Shown here in pieces: positions 53,039 to 63,019 of a stretch of DNA of 64,000 nt. The position numbers were made by a program, and so were the translations under genes. Every line of letters starts with the position of its first letter. The first letter of the stretch is position 1. This DNA is from Marinobacterium sedimentorum (lineage in GTDB: Bacteria; Pseudomonadota; Gammaproteobacteria; Pseudomonadales; Balneatricaceae), in NCBI RefSeq assembly GCF_024267675.1, contig NZ_JALDYX010000002.1:186001-250000 (forward strand), read 5' to 3'. The notes under the pieces are model-generated. The model had not been told where the DNA came from and did not search any database. It saw nothing but the letters and a program-made list of their open reading frames with translations.

Positions 53039-53869
53039 GCCGATTTTGCCCGCCCGGTTAATAGTGTTAAGCCTGGATGCATGTAGGTTCAGAGGTATCT
53101 GAACGATAAAAATGGAACTTGATTACATAATGGCGTCTCGGCTAACCGATAAATTATGCTGAGTTCATAACCGAATTGGTCACGGCTGCTGGAGCAGCGC
53201 CACGCCTGCGACGAATGAGGCGTATCGCATCAGAAGGGCTCAAATCCGTTGTGCGAGTCACGCCTTGGGGGTCGCGGGAGCCTTATTTCCGACTTCCGCA
53301 GGTCCCAAAAAGGCGGCCGAAACAGGCTGACGGACGCTCAAGGGTGACCTCCGCTGTAGTTACTGTAACCGTCAATCAGTCTGGCTCTACAGGTGGCAGT
53401 CCTGATTTGGACAAGCTGATCGGCGCTGCCTGTCACATGCCTTGCCGGGGCATCTGAATCACTACTTCTTCGAATAGCACTGTCAAAATATTTTACAATG
53501 TAGGAGACGTGATTATTGCTGCTATAACTTAATGTTATAAAAAACAATGTGCTGCTAATAGTGGTGCGTTTTGTGCATTTTCTTGCATGTATGGCTCCAT
53601 TCTCTACATTTCGATGTATGAAATGAGGGAATTGTTTCTGCCCTCTTTGTGGGTTGATGGCTAGTGCATCTGCAAACGCTGGTGCGTTTGACAGGCTTAG
53701 AATTGAAACCCGGCAAGCTTGTAGGGGATCCTCGAGACGCCTGCGCAGACATGATGCGGGAGAATGAGGCTGGGACGGCCGCTTGGTACGCGGCCTGAGC
53801 TGGTGGGTAGCTATAATGTCATTGTTCAGGCCCGTACCGCCTTACGACCATCGATCAGGGAGAGATATT
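53039..53869. other. Long intergenic region without a supported gene
   Basis: 831 bases between the Fis-type gene and the PEP-CTERM gene. The first half is GC-rich, the second AT-rich. A 93-codon plus-strand frame (53176-53457) has no recognisable product or ribosome-binding site. One inverted repeat, TATAAC-TTAAT-GTTATA, lies at 53523-53539. Otherwise I see only the promoter region for the PEP-CTERM gene. Confidence 0.4.
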
Positions 53870-54514
53870 GTGAAAGTACACAAGCAAGTTCTGGTTGTCG
53901 GCCTCGTGCTCGCCATTGGTGGCGTCAGCAGCGCGGCACAGGCCGGGATCATCAGCCTGTTTCATGGCGTTGGGAGCGGCCAGTTGCGCTCCGACTGGGA
54001 GTCCCAGGTCGGCGCCTTCATGGAGGAGGATTTTACCGGCGGTGTTCCGGACGACTTCAGCATTTCCATTGCCGGCAGGCTTCATAACGGTTTTGATACC
54101 ATGGGCCAATTAACTGACCGGCTGGCATCGGGAAGTACTACGACCATTACTTTCAACTTCGAGATCTATGCCTTCGGGGGTAACTGGGATTTGAATTTTC
54201 GGGGAGCAGGGCGCGGTATCCAGATAAACGCAGGAGGCGTCTTGATCCCGATAGAGATTCCTCATGGCCATGCGGGGGAATTTTTTGGGTTTATTTCGGA
54301 TGTCGGGTTCACGCAGCTCGTTCTTTCTGCAGGAACGCAACGGGGTGGTCCGGAGAAGTATACTGCGGATGATTTCCTCTATGCCTCTCAAACACCGCGC
54401 CTGGATCGAAGCCTAGCCCCAGCCGCGAAGATTGTACTGGTGCCGGAGCCCGGGACCCTGGCCTTGCTGGTGTTGGGTATCCTGGGTATCGGCTTCTGGC
54501 GCCGGAAAACCTGA
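53870..54514 (+). CDS. PEP-CTERM sorting-domain protein
   Basis: A 214-residue exported protein. It has a signal peptide (VLVVGLVLAIGGVSSAAQA), a beta-rich mature region of unknown function, and a C-terminal PEP-CTERM tag: VPEPGTLALLVLGILGIGF followed by WRRKT. The tag targets proteins to exosortase (EpsH/XrtA) for processing at the inner membrane and export with exopolysaccharide. GTG at 53870 with GGGAGAG upstream is the preferred start. No exosortase gene is in the window. Confidence 0.86.
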   Translation: MKVHKQVLVVGLVLAIGGVSSAAQAGIISLFHGVGSGQLRSDWESQVGAFMEEDFTGGVPDDFSISIAGRLHNGFDTMGQLTDRLASGSTTTITFNFEIYAFGGNWDLNFRGAGRGIQINAGGVLIPIEIPHGHAGEFFGFISDVGFTQLVLSAGTQRGGPEKYTADDFLYASQTPRLDRSLAPAAKIVLVPEPGTLALLVLGILGIGFWRRKT

Positions 54515-55304
54515 CAAGCCTGGTGGCTGCCCCGAAATTCATCAACTCTGCTGTGTGCTATGAGCCGTGCCATGAGCTGTGCTATGAGCCTGCACCATGG
54601 TCGCTCGGCAAAGCTGATTCCTGTGTCCGTCGATCATTTCCTGCACCGGGTCCGGAGCATCGGCAGGCAGGCCGGCGTCGCGACCACCGGCAAGCAGCTG
54701 CAGCTATTCGTCGTTATCTGCAAGGTCATAAAATTCAGCCCTGGGCGGCAGACTGACTGTTGAGGGTTGAGGCTTGAGGCTTGAGGCTTTAGACCCGCCG
54801 CGTGCCAGTTTCAGAGAGACAGGTTCAATTCGCTAGTCAGCTTTTCACGCTGTTTGAGTGCGCTAAGGCCGGCCTCTTCCAGCTTGACAGAAGCCAGTGC
54901 TGTGCTGCGCGGGGAGATCGAATACCGGTTATCCCTCGATATTAAGCCAGTGGAATTTTACATCTGTAGAGCCGGTTTAATACTGTGGCGAAGGATGCGC
55001 CGCCATTGGCCAACGGCCAATGCGAGCCCTTGAAAATTCAGGGATTTCACAAATTCCGCCCGATTTTCAAGGGCGATGATGAAACAGGGCAGAACGACCT
55101 TTTTCATCGCCAGGTTAATAGTTTCGATCAGGAACTTTTCACCCTTTTAACGCGTACACTTATGCTCAGGGCGCCTCGAAAAACCCTAACGAGCGGTTCA
55201 GAGGCAAGGCGCACGGCGCGCAGGAACCGCAGTGTATGGGGTATACATGAGGATTCCGAGCACCGCGTAACGCAGCATATGAGTCGCGCAGTAGGTTTTT
55301 AGAG
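54515..55304. other. Intergenic region with tandem and inverted repeats
   Basis: It contains short tandem units around GCTATGAGCC (54554-54590) and TTGAGGC repeats (about 54762-54790). It also has a perfect stem CATTGGCC-AAC-GGCCAATG (55004-55022) and a second inverted repeat GCCCTTGAAAAT / ATTTTCAAGGGC (55026-55037 and 55063-55074). No coding region is supported. It leads into a MITE-like element at 55168. Confidence 0.5.
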
Positions 55305-55312
55305 ATGCCCCT
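55168..55312. mobile_element. Possible MITE-like repeat with imperfect terminal repeats
   Basis: The left end AGGGCGCCTCGAAAAACC and the complement of the right end AGGGGCATCTCTAAAAACC are similar imperfect terminal repeats about 145 bases apart. No open frame inside. It looks like a non-autonomous element; only one copy is in this window. Confidence 0.45.
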
Positions 55313-55664
55313 CAGTGATTCTGCACGGGTTGAGGCGTTACTGCGGGCAGATGAACTCGATTCAGCTTATCGCTCGGCAGAACTGATTGGGGATAATTAT
55401 GTCCGGTTGTTTGACGATCTGACACCATATTATCTTTCCCAAAAAAAAATGGTGCATCACGACTTAGGGCATGATCGTTCGAGTCGAATCATGGTAAATA
55501 CTGACGCCTTGGTTGAAGCGCTGCACGATATTACAGATGGCGCAAATACAAAGCCGTATCTTATAGAAATGCTAAAAAATAAGAAGATTAGTGGAAGCGA
55601 ATGTATAACGCGATTACGCAACGAGGATGAGCATCCATTGGTTCTGTTAATCTGTGACAATTGA
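55305..55664 (+). CDS. Hypothetical protein, possibly a truncated remnant
   Basis: A 119-residue open frame (MPLSDSARVEALLRADELD ... LLICDN) with plausible amino-acid composition and lower GC than its surroundings. I do not recognise it. Its ATG lies inside the right end of the MITE-like element, and there is no clear ribosome-binding site. It may be the C-terminal end of a gene cut by that insertion rather than a full gene. Confidence 0.4.
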   Translation: MPLSDSARVEALLRADELDSAYRSAELIGDNYVRLFDDLTPYYLSQKKMVHHDLGHDRSSRIMVNTDALVEALHDITDGANTKPYLIEMLKNKKISGSECITRLRNEDEHPLVLLICDN

Positions 55665-55814
55665 TGCTCTCTCTTGAAATAAAAGACAAAAGGCTTTAAC
55701 AGTTCCCAAAGGCGTATATCGTCCCGCATGAAACTATAACTTCACTACGGAAAATGCGAACAAGTCCCCGGCCATGGGAGAATCTCGCGTTTTCAATCGA
55801 CCAGAGCCTGAGGC

Positions 55815-56040
55815 ATGGAACAGCAATTGAGCTACGCCGACAGCGATTATCATCATAAGCATCAATTCACGCGTAAGGAAAAACTCCTCGCCCGGATGGA
55901 GGCGTTGGTGACCTGGCAGCGTTTGGAGGCGGTCATCGAACCGCATTATCCAAAAGCCGGTAATACCCATAGGGCACTTCGGTCCTAGACCCTATCCTTT
56001 GACGACCCTGCTGCGCAGAGGCTGCATGACCGACTGATCT
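55815..56040 (+). pseudogene. IS5-family transposase remnant
   Basis: Translating from 55815 gives MEQQLSYADSDYHHKHQFTR, then KEKLLARMEALVTWQRLEA, then VIEPHYPKAGN, which is the N-terminus of IS5-type transposases. A frameshift near 55970 gives an early stop at 55988. A second frame then continues the family sequence (PYPLTTLLR) to about 56040. The catalytic DDE region is gone. Confidence 0.8.
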
Positions 56041-56179
56041 GAAGATTGAGTTCCTGTCCCTGGCCCAGCAATATCAAAAGGATACTGCAGTTTGCTGTCT
56101 TGCCACTGGTTCATTTTCGGAGCTAAATAAGATGGGCGGTTATACTGAATAACCAGCTATGAAATCAGGAGCCGTATTC

Positions 56180-57454
56180 ATGACTACTGGCAAGGATGAA
56201 AAACATAGGCCGTCCCGGCATATCAGGTTGACCAGTCATCCCCAGCGGCAAGGCCCCAGTGGCATTCCCGCGATTCACTGGGGAGCGGCCAGCGCGGCAG
56301 AGCGCGGGCCTGTCATCGGCACTACCACCAACCGCAGCCAGCGCAACGTCATTGGCGCTCACAGTGGCAGTTACGGCGTTTATCGTGCGCTGGCGATTGC
56401 TGCCGGCACCCTGTTGAAAGACCACAAGGCCGACCTGACCAATACCTCACCCACTGACCTGATTGGCCCCAATCCCCAGTGGGGCGGTGCAGACACTATC
56501 GTCTCGATCGATCCCTGGGGCGCCAGCGTGGCCGATGTCTTTGCCGACTATATTGCCCAGGGCTACGACATTCGGCCCAGCATCGCTGTCACCAAGGCGC
56601 ACATCAACCTGCCGGAAATTCATCACGCACTGGCATTTCACCGCCTGGTTCCCGACAATCGCATCCTGCTGGAAAACGGATCGGCCGTCGTGACCAAAGT
56701 GGCCATTGAGCCGGTATGGTGGCTGCCAGGCGTTGCCAAACGTTTCAACGTCAGCGAATCGGATTTGCGGCGTATCCTGTTCGAGGAAACCGGGGGTATG
56801 TATCCGGAGCTGGTGACCCGCAGTGATTTCGAGGTGTTTTTGCCGCCCATCGGCGGACAAACACTGTATATCTTTGGTAATCCCCATGATCTGGCCAATC
56901 CTGACGTCACCCTGACCGCCCGCGTGCACGATGAGTGCAATGGTTCCGATGTATTCGGTTCGGATATCTGCACCTGTAGGCCCTATCTCACGCATGCCAT
57001 TGAAGAGTGCGTGCGGGGCGCGCAAACCGGTGGTGTGGGGCTGATCGCTTACAGTCGCAAAGAAGGCCGCGCGCTGGGTGAGGTGACCAAATTCCTGGTG
57101 TACAACGCCCGCAAGCGACAGGTCGGCGGTGACAGCGCGGACAAATACTTTCTGCGCACTGAATGTGTCGCCGGTGTGCAGGATATGCGGTTTCAGGAAC
57201 TGATGCCGGATGTGCTGCACTGGTTGGGTATTAAGAAGATTCATCGTCTGGTCAGCATGAGCAACGACAAGTACCGCGCCATCACCGACAGCGGTATCGA
57301 AGTGGAGCAGCGGATCAAAATTCCTGAAGCATTGGTCCCCGATGATGCACAGGTGGAAATCGAAGCCAAGATTGCAGCCGGTTATTACACCGATGGCACC
57401 GTGCCGGATGCAGAATCATTGGCGAGCACCAAGGGGCGCGGCCTTGAAAAATGA
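56180..57454 (+). CDS. URC1-type GTP cyclohydrolase II homologue (uracil catabolism)
   Basis: A 424-residue protein. The C-terminal half is related to GTP cyclohydrolase II (RibA) and keeps the three zinc cysteines in HDECNGSDVFGSDICTCRPYL; the N-terminal half is an extension found in URC1 proteins. With the DUF1688 (URC4) and uracil phosphoribosyltransferase genes that follow, it makes the reductive-independent uracil catabolic (URC) cluster described in Lachancea kluyveri and some bacteria. URC1 is thought to act on a uracil-derived ribonucleotide. I prefer the ATG at 56180, which has GGAG eight to nine bases upstream; an ATG at 56159 is also in frame. Confidence 0.87.
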   Translation: MTTGKDEKHRPSRHIRLTSHPQRQGPSGIPAIHWGAASAAERGPVIGTTTNRSQRNVIGAHSGSYGVYRALAIAAGTLLKDHKADLTNTSPTDLIGPNPQWGGADTIVSIDPWGASVADVFADYIAQGYDIRPSIAVTKAHINLPEIHHALAFHRLVPDNRILLENGSAVVTKVAIEPVWWLPGVAKRFNVSESDLRRILFEETGGMYPELVTRSDFEVFLPPIGGQTLYIFGNPHDLANPDVTLTARVHDECNGSDVFGSDICTCRPYLTHAIEECVRGAQTGGVGLIAYSRKEGRALGEVTKFLVYNARKRQVGGDSADKYFLRTECVAGVQDMRFQELMPDVLHWLGIKKIHRLVSMSNDKYRAITDSGIEVEQRIKIPEALVPDDAQVEIEAKIAAGYYTDGTVPDAESLASTKGRGLEK

Positions 57455-58679
57455 CGTCACGGCCGATGCCGTTGCCAGGTTACGTTCTCCCGCCACCATT
57501 CGCGAGCGCTGCCACAATATTCTGCAGGCGGTCGAAGCCGGTCAGTCGACGCATTTTGACCTGCAGTTGGAAAAACTCGACGCTGTCGCGCGCCAGGTGG
57601 AAGCCGTTACCCGCAGGCAATATCCGGATCTGAACATTCCCTATCACAGCCGCTGGCGGCACTTCGAAGCCGGTGCGGTAGATCGCAAGGCACAACTGGA
57701 TGCGTGCATTGCACATCTCGATTCTGCCGCCCAGGCACGCGCATGCATTGATCTGACGCTTATCAGTGTGTTGCTGGATGCGGGGGCCGGTGCGCAGTGG
57801 TCCTATCATGAAACCGGCAGCGGCCAAACCTTTGTGCGCTCCGAAGGTTTGGGCGTTGCCAGTTTCCATGGCTTTATGCAGGGAACATTTTCATCCCGGC
57901 GCGATGATCCTTACCGCGTGGATGCGCAGGCACTGAAACAAATCAACATGGCTGATCTGGTCGCGCTTTTTCAGGTCAGCGCATCCAATCCGCTGGTGGG
58001 ACTGGAAGGGCGTGTAGAGTTGTTGCAGCGACTGGGACAGAGTCTGTCGGCGAATCCCACGGTGTTTGGTGCAGAGGGGCGTCCAGGATGTCTGTTCGAT
58101 CTGCTGACGCACAATGCTCAGGTCCGGCAGCTGCCTGCCGCCTGCGTGCTGCAGGCGTTGCTTGATCATCTCAGTGCCATTTGGTTGACCGGCAATACAC
58201 TGAATGCTGAACCCCTGGGGGATTGCTGGCGTCATCCGTTGGCGGGTGGGGAAGGCGAGTCTGCCGGCTGGGTGCCCTTTCACAAGCTTAGTCAGTGGCT
58301 CACCTATTCGTTGCTGGAGCCGTTTCAGTGGGCCGGTATCACCTTGACCGATCTGGACGGGCTCACCGGTTTGCCGGAATATCGCAATGGCGGTCTACTG
58401 CTGGATATGGGTGTCATTGTTCCCAGGCAGGCCGATTTTTTCGCACGACAATTTACGGCGGCCGACGACGCCATCATCGAATGGCGGGCGCTAACGGTTG
58501 CGCTGATTGACAAGCTCGCCCCACGCATACGTCAGCAATTGCAAAAGTCGGCGGACGAAATGCCCCTGGCCTGTATTCTGGAAGGTGGCACCTGGGCTGC
58601 GGGACGCGAAGTAGCCCGGCAGTTGCGTGAGGGCGGGGGGCCGCCACTCAATATTGCCAGCGATGGTACGGTTTTTTAA
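57444..58679 (+). CDS. URC4 / DUF1688 uracil catabolism protein
   Basis: A 411-residue DUF1688 protein. The start is the TTG at 57444, with AAGGGG at 57431-57436; it overlaps the URC1 stop by 11 bases. The N-terminus ([26 protein letters not shown]) and the ARPWRHFEAG-like segment ([14 protein letters not shown]) fit the family. URC4 is required for the URC uracil pathway, but its reaction is not established to my knowledge. It has no signal peptide. Confidence 0.86.
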   Translation: MKNDVTADAVARLRSPATIRERCHNILQAVEAGQSTHFDLQLEKLDAVARQVEAVTRRQYPDLNIPYHSRWRHFEAGAVDRKAQLDACIAHLDSAAQARACIDLTLISVLLDAGAGAQWSYHETGSGQTFVRSEGLGVASFHGFMQGTFSSRRDDPYRVDAQALKQINMADLVALFQVSASNPLVGLEGRVELLQRLGQSLSANPTVFGAEGRPGCLFDLLTHNAQVRQLPAACVLQALLDHLSAIWLTGNTLNAEPLGDCWRHPLAGGEGESAGWVPFHKLSQWLTYSLLEPFQWAGITLTDLDGLTGLPEYRNGGLLLDMGVIVPRQADFFARQFTAADDAIIEWRALTVALIDKLAPRIRQQLQKSADEMPLACILEGGTWAAGREVARQLREGGGPPLNIASDGTVF

Positions 58680-58726
58680 GGAATCTACGATCGATACCAA
58701 CATCAGCGGAAGAAGGGAATGCCACC

Positions 58727-59362
58727 ATGAGTCAATCTGAAGTCCACGTCATCAGCCATCCACTGATTCAGCATAAACTCACGCTCATGCGGGAACAAAG
58801 TAGCAGCACCAGCAGTTTTCGTCGTTTGCTGAACGAAATCAGCATGCTTATGGCCTATGAAGTCACAAAGGACATGCCGACTCAGTTAATCGAAATCGAA
58901 ACACCGCTGGAGAAAATGCAAAGCCCGGTGATCGACGGCAAGAAAACCGTGTTCGTCAGCATCATGCGTGCGGGTGCGGGTTTTCTGGACGGCATGTTGA
59001 ATGTGGTGCCAGGGGCGCGGGTCGGGCATATCGGTTTGTATCGCGATCCCAAAACCCTGGTGGCGGTGGAGTACTATTTCAAGATGCCCCACAGCATGCA
59101 CGAACGCGACGCTATTGTGCTCGACCCCATGCTGGCCACCGGCAATTCCGCCGTGGCAGCGGTAGACCGGTTGAAGGAAACCAATCCCCGCTCCATTCGT
59201 TTTGTCTGTTTGCTGGCGGCGCCGGAAGGTATCAGGAATTTATCGGAAGCCCATCCCGACCTGCCCATTTACACGGCATGCATTGATCGAGGCCTGAATG
59301 ATCATGGCTACATCATGCCAGGTCTGGGGGATGCGGGTGACCGGATGTTCGGTACCAAGTGA
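58727..59362 (+). CDS. upp: Uracil phosphoribosyltransferase
   Basis: A 211-residue phosphoribosyltransferase converting uracil and PRPP to UMP. The PRPP motif reads [12 protein letters not shown], and the C-terminal [17 protein letters not shown] binds uracil. The length fits Upp. Placement after URC1 and URC4 suggests it serves the URC catabolic pathway (the URC6 role) rather than, or as well as, salvage. Transcript end: a small hairpin GTCCGCT/AGCGGAC (59387-59410) follows. Confidence 0.93.
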   Translation: MSQSEVHVISHPLIQHKLTLMREQSSSTSSFRRLLNEISMLMAYEVTKDMPTQLIEIETPLEKMQSPVIDGKKTVFVSIMRAGAGFLDGMLNVVPGARVGHIGLYRDPKTLVAVEYYFKMPHSMHERDAIVLDPMLATGNSAVAAVDRLKETNPRSIRFVCLLAAPEGIRNLSEAHPDLPIYTACIDRGLNDHGYIMPGLGDAGDRMFGTK

Positions 59363-59738
59363 TCGACATTTTTAATGAAAAGGATCGTCCGCTCAGTGCC
59401 CATAGCGGACATTTCCATTGCCTAAACCGATGGCAGCCGACGGCTCTGCCATCAGTTATACGGCTATTATCTTGAGTACTAGCAATTTTCTCGCTTTTGT
59501 ACAAGAATCAAACAAGCAGGCGACCAGATACAGCCAATTTATAACATACCTTTTAGACCGGCTGATTGATGAAATGTATACATGAAAGAAGGTGTGAAAC
59601 TTAAATGGATACATTTATACTATTTTTAGTCAGCTAATTGAATATAACCAATATAGTCTGGCGAATATTAAAAGGGATAGCTTTTAATAAATATTATGAG
59701 CTCGTAGGCTTCATTAACAGGATTTTAGCATCAATAGG
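59363..59738. other. AT-rich intergenic boundary
   Basis: The base composition changes sharply here from the GC-rich chromosome to about 35-40% GC, marking the likely left edge of acquired DNA. A hairpin (59387-59410) closes the upp unit. No gene is seen. Confidence 0.5.
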
Positions 59739-61157
59739 ATGAATATTTTGAATTTAAAGCTAAAGCAATTTCAATTTGACCCGAATGATCCTTTCAAATT
59801 TGACCTTTTAGGTAGAAAAGAAGAAATACTCAATCTTTCGTTATTGGCATCAAATGTAAATTCTCCAGCAGTAATAGCAATTGATTCGCGATGGGGAACA
59901 GGGAAAACAACATTTATTAAGTTGTGGGAGCAATACCTCAAGGCAGAGAACAAGCCTAGACTGTATTTTAATGCATGGGAAACCGATTTTTCTGATGATC
60001 CCTTGGTTTCCTTTTTGGGTGAAATGAATGAAGGACTAAAAAACCTGATTGGCTCTTCGGATAAGGCTAACGAAGCCTGGGAAAAAACCAAGGCCGCCGG
60101 TAGGCAGGTTGCTAAACGAGGAATTCCAGCATTAATAAGAGTTGCAACTGCAGGTATTATTGATGCCGACAAAATAATCGAAGAGGAAGCTGTAAAAGCT
60201 GCTGGTTCATTGGCTGGTGATGCGCTCGATAACTACCTACAACAAAAAGAGGCAATATACGAATTTCATAATGCGCTAGCTAATTTTATTGAGAATTCCG
60301 CAAACGGGAGGCAGCTTGTAATATTTGTCGATGAGTTAGACCGATGTAGGCCTAACTATGCAATTGAGTTGCTGGAAAGAATTAAGCATCTATTCAACAT
60401 AGAGGGCTTGATTTTTGTACTGGCTCTCGATAAAGAGCAGTTAGGCCACTCTATCGCGGCTGTCTATGGAAACGGAATTGATTCGACTGGATATCTTCGT
60501 CGGTTCATTGATTTTGAGTACCAACTGAAGAAGCCCGACATATCTAATTATATTGAATCGCTAATATCGTCGTTAGATCTAGAAGAGTTTTTTAATCCAA
60601 GAGTAAAATATAGAGAGCTTCAGTGCGATCAAGAATATCTGAAGAAAGTTTTTATAATGCTTGCTTTAGGTCTCCAACTTTCATTAAGAGAGATCGAGCA
60701 GTTTCTTGCAAGTATTAACATTGCTATCAGAACCGCAAAAGAAAATGAATACATTTTTCCGGCTCTGCTGGTTTTTTTGATAATATCAAAGCATTTCAAA
60801 CCAGATGCCTATCAGCGATATATTTCAGATGACGGTGACGAAAAAGAGCTAATCGACTATCTCTATAAAATTGTCCCAGAAAAGAATAGAAATGACAGTT
60901 TTGAATGTGCGTTAGTTGAAGGTTTTCTAATAGCGGCAAAAAAGAGTAGGTTTTCAAAAGGCGAATCAGCCATATTCCTCAGACACAGAGAGATTCTCCA
61001 GGATGCAGAATTAGACAATAAGGGTAAACAATACTCCGATACAGTTATAAATATTGTTAACAGACCAGCAGGGACGGGGCATGGAGTAAACCTAAAGCAA
61101 CTTAAAGACCGTATTGAATGGCTAAGTAGGTTCGATTTTTTAGATATTCAAGACTAA
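59739..61157 (+). CDS. KAP-family P-loop NTPase
   Basis: A 472-residue NTPase with Walker A RWGTGKT at residues 51-57 and Walker B FVDELDR at 196-202, followed by CRPNYAIELLERIKHLF. This is the KAP pattern (Kidins220/ARMS and PifA family). KAP proteins often have membrane helices inside the domain; here I see only a modest hydrophobic stretch (ALIRVATAGI, 131-140). PifA of plasmid F excludes phage T7, so a defence role is plausible. Low GC content and an adjacent HEPN-like gene and transposase suggest horizontal transfer. Confidence 0.83.
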   Translation: MNILNLKLKQFQFDPNDPFKFDLLGRKEEILNLSLLASNVNSPAVIAIDSRWGTGKTTFIKLWEQYLKAENKPRLYFNAWETDFSDDPLVSFLGEMNEGLKNLIGSSDKANEAWEKTKAAGRQVAKRGIPALIRVATAGIIDADKIIEEEAVKAAGSLAGDALDNYLQQKEAIYEFHNALANFIENSANGRQLVIFVDELDRCRPNYAIELLERIKHLFNIEGLIFVLALDKEQLGHSIAAVYGNGIDSTGYLRRFIDFEYQLKKPDISNYIESLISSLDLEEFFNPRVKYRELQCDQEYLKKVFIMLALGLQLSLREIEQFLASINIAIRTAKENEYIFPALLVFLIISKHFKPDAYQRYISDDGDEKELIDYLYKIVPEKNRNDSFECALVEGFLIAAKKSRFSKGESAIFLRHREILQDAELDNKGKQYSDTVINIVNRPAGTGHGVNLKQLKDRIEWLSRFDFLDIQD

Positions 61158-61471
61158 TAAGTGCATATTGTCAAACTTTTTTAAGCTCCACTTTAAACCG
61201 GCCAAAAATGCGGGCGCTATGTCCGCTTTGTGCCGGATGTGGTCTACTTGCTTTGATCAACTTTCGGGTGGTAGGGTCACCCAACAACCCGACGCGGATA
61301 TCAATTTGGTATTATCCGAATGTGCGGAAAATCAGTAAGTCTGATTTTTGGGGTAATGAAGGTCTGGCGACTAAGCCCAAAGCAGAAGTAAGTCAGGTAT
61401 CCTGTTCCCTTAATTCAACATCATCTTAAAAAGACACCTCTTTAACAACAGGAAATGGAGAGCTAAGATAT
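61158..61471. other. Gap between the KAP and HEPN-like genes
   Basis: 314 bases with a short GC-rich island at about 61193-61290 inside AT-rich DNA. A 73-codon frame (61208-61429) is not convincing. The gap probably holds the promoter of the downstream gene, so the two genes may not be one transcript. Confidence 0.4.
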
Positions 61472-63019
61472 ATGGAATATAAACAGTATGAGGTAATCAA
61501 ACACAACGTAGGATTTTTGTTGCTGAACTTTGTTCTTAACCTGAAAGATTCCTATCACTATAGAACAAACCACAAGTCGATTGAACTGAGTGAAGATCAA
61601 AAGCTTGTCGCTGACGATCTTTTTAAAAGAATCCAAGAGTGCAGGCATTCGTTCGTTGAGGGTTGTGGTATTGGGGACGGTCGTGGGTATTTTTCATATG
61701 ATTTGAGCCATGATAATCCTAATTTATTCAATGAATATCATGTAAGGTGTGGTGGTGAGATCCCAAGGTTTGAGGCAGATGATAAGCTTCTTGAACTCCT
61801 CGTGACAATTCTTATAAGAGAATTTCCGAATTTGTTGGTTACTTCCAAATATCTAACTCCAGATAATGTTCTTAATTATGGAGTTTCGCAGCTAGAAAAG
61901 GAAACGTTTGTTCGACTTGTCAAGGAGGATCAGGTAGATTCACTGACTAATCATGAAGAGGGAAATTTGTATAGTTTTTACTTTCAAACTGATGACGGTC
62001 ATAGTTTTGGCGAGTCGGTCGTATTTAGCTTGGTTGGGATTATCGGTAGATCTTTTCGCAATGCGTGTTTTAAAAATAACCTCTCATATGAAGGAGTTAT
62101 TGAGGAAATAAAAGAAAATTTAAATATTCTAAGGAATCTAGCTCTTGGCAATGAGGTTGAGTACTCTAGTTTTGTTAGTGTTGTCGGGCTGTCGCTTAAT
62201 AAAGTAAAGAAGATAGATTTCATCTCAGCGAAACTGATTAATATGCTTAAGATCGACGATGAGGGGAATGTTATACGATTGCCGTCGGTTCGGCATTACT
62301 CTGCAAGCGGCGGGCTATATACAGCTGAAACCGTATTCGAGATCAAGCATAAGACTAAATTTCTTCCTTTTGGTGATGAGGCAGAGCTAGCTAATAATCG
62401 TTTTTTTGTGCAGGAGCGAGCCATTGATAATCTGAAATTTTCATTAGCATTTGAGCTTCTCGGAGAAATAGGCATTTCCGTATCTTTTTCAGAGTTTGGT
62501 TTTCCTCTACTATCATGTGGTAATAGCTCTCTCGATACATCTATGCCAAATAGGCATGTATCGATACAGGAAGATCGTATAGAGGGAGTGGTAACGTGGT
62601 TTAACATGCTTCTAAATAAAGATTTAAGGAGTATTGAAGTACCGTTGACTCGCTTAAAGTATGCAATATATGAGAGAAAGCGACCGCAAGATGCATTTGT
62701 CGATGCCGTTATAGCTTGGGAAGCAATATTTAGCGATAAGCTAGAAACGACATTTCAAGTGACCTCAAGTATTGCTGTGTATATCTACAATGTGAAAGAG
62801 CGAGAAGATAGATATGGCAGATTAAAGAAGCTTTATGGTTGGAGAAGCAACTTAGTTCATGGGACAATGCCAAATGAGTTGAAAAAACAAAATATAGAAG
62901 AAATTAGCTTGGAGGCTATAGAGGTTGGAATAATTTGCTTGAAAAAGCTGCTTCAAGATGAAATTCTTTTGCCTCTGAAGCCAGCTGCTAGAGTAAAGAG
63001 GCTACTTGTTATGAAGTAA
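61472..63019 (+). CDS. Large protein with C-terminal HEPN-like domain (possible ApeA-like defence protein)
   Basis: A 515-residue protein of low GC content. The last 80-100 residues fit a HEPN domain: DAVIAWEAIFSDKLETTFQ helix, then LYGWRSNLVHG, in which Arg458 and His463 form an Rx4H motif, the catalytic signature of HEPN RNases. The N-terminal 400 residues are not recognised. The layout (long unknown N-terminus, HEPN at the end) resembles ApeA-type abortive-infection proteins. It follows the KAP NTPase gene by 314 bases and precedes an IS1595 transposase. Domain call is by eye. Confidence 0.7.
   Translation: MEYKQYEVIKHNVGFLLLNFVLNLKDSYHYRTNHKSIELSEDQKLVADDLFKRIQECRHSFVEGCGIGDGRGYFSYDLSHDNPNLFNEYHVRCGGEIPRFEADDKLLELLVTILIREFPNLLVTSKYLTPDNVLNYGVSQLEKETFVRLVKEDQVDSLTNHEEGNLYSFYFQTDDGHSFGESVVFSLVGIIGRSFRNACFKNNLSYEGVIEEIKENLNILRNLALGNEVEYSSFVSVVGLSLNKVKKIDFISAKLINMLKIDDEGNVIRLPSVRHYSASGGLYTAETVFEIKHKTKFLPFGDEAELANNRFFVQERAIDNLKFSLAFELLGEIGISVSFSEFGFPLLSCGNSSLDTSMPNRHVSIQEDRIEGVVTWFNMLLNKDLRSIEVPLTRLKYAIYERKRPQDAFVDAVIAWEAIFSDKLETTFQVTSSIAVYIYNVKEREDRYGRLKKLYGWRSNLVHGTMPNELKKQNIEEISLEAIEVGIICLKKLLQDEILLPLKPAARVKRLLVMK

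Noticed and set aside
53176..53457. A 93-codon frame before the PEP-CTERM gene
   Set aside because: No recognisable domain, no ribosome-binding site and low-complexity composition.
53523..53539. TATAAC/GTTATA inverted repeat as a terminator
   Set aside because: The A/T tract is on the wrong side for either neighbouring transcript and the stem is weak.
61208..61429. A 73-codon frame between the KAP and HEPN-like genes
   Set aside because: Weak composition, no start signal, and it lies in a short GC-rich patch of unknown origin.
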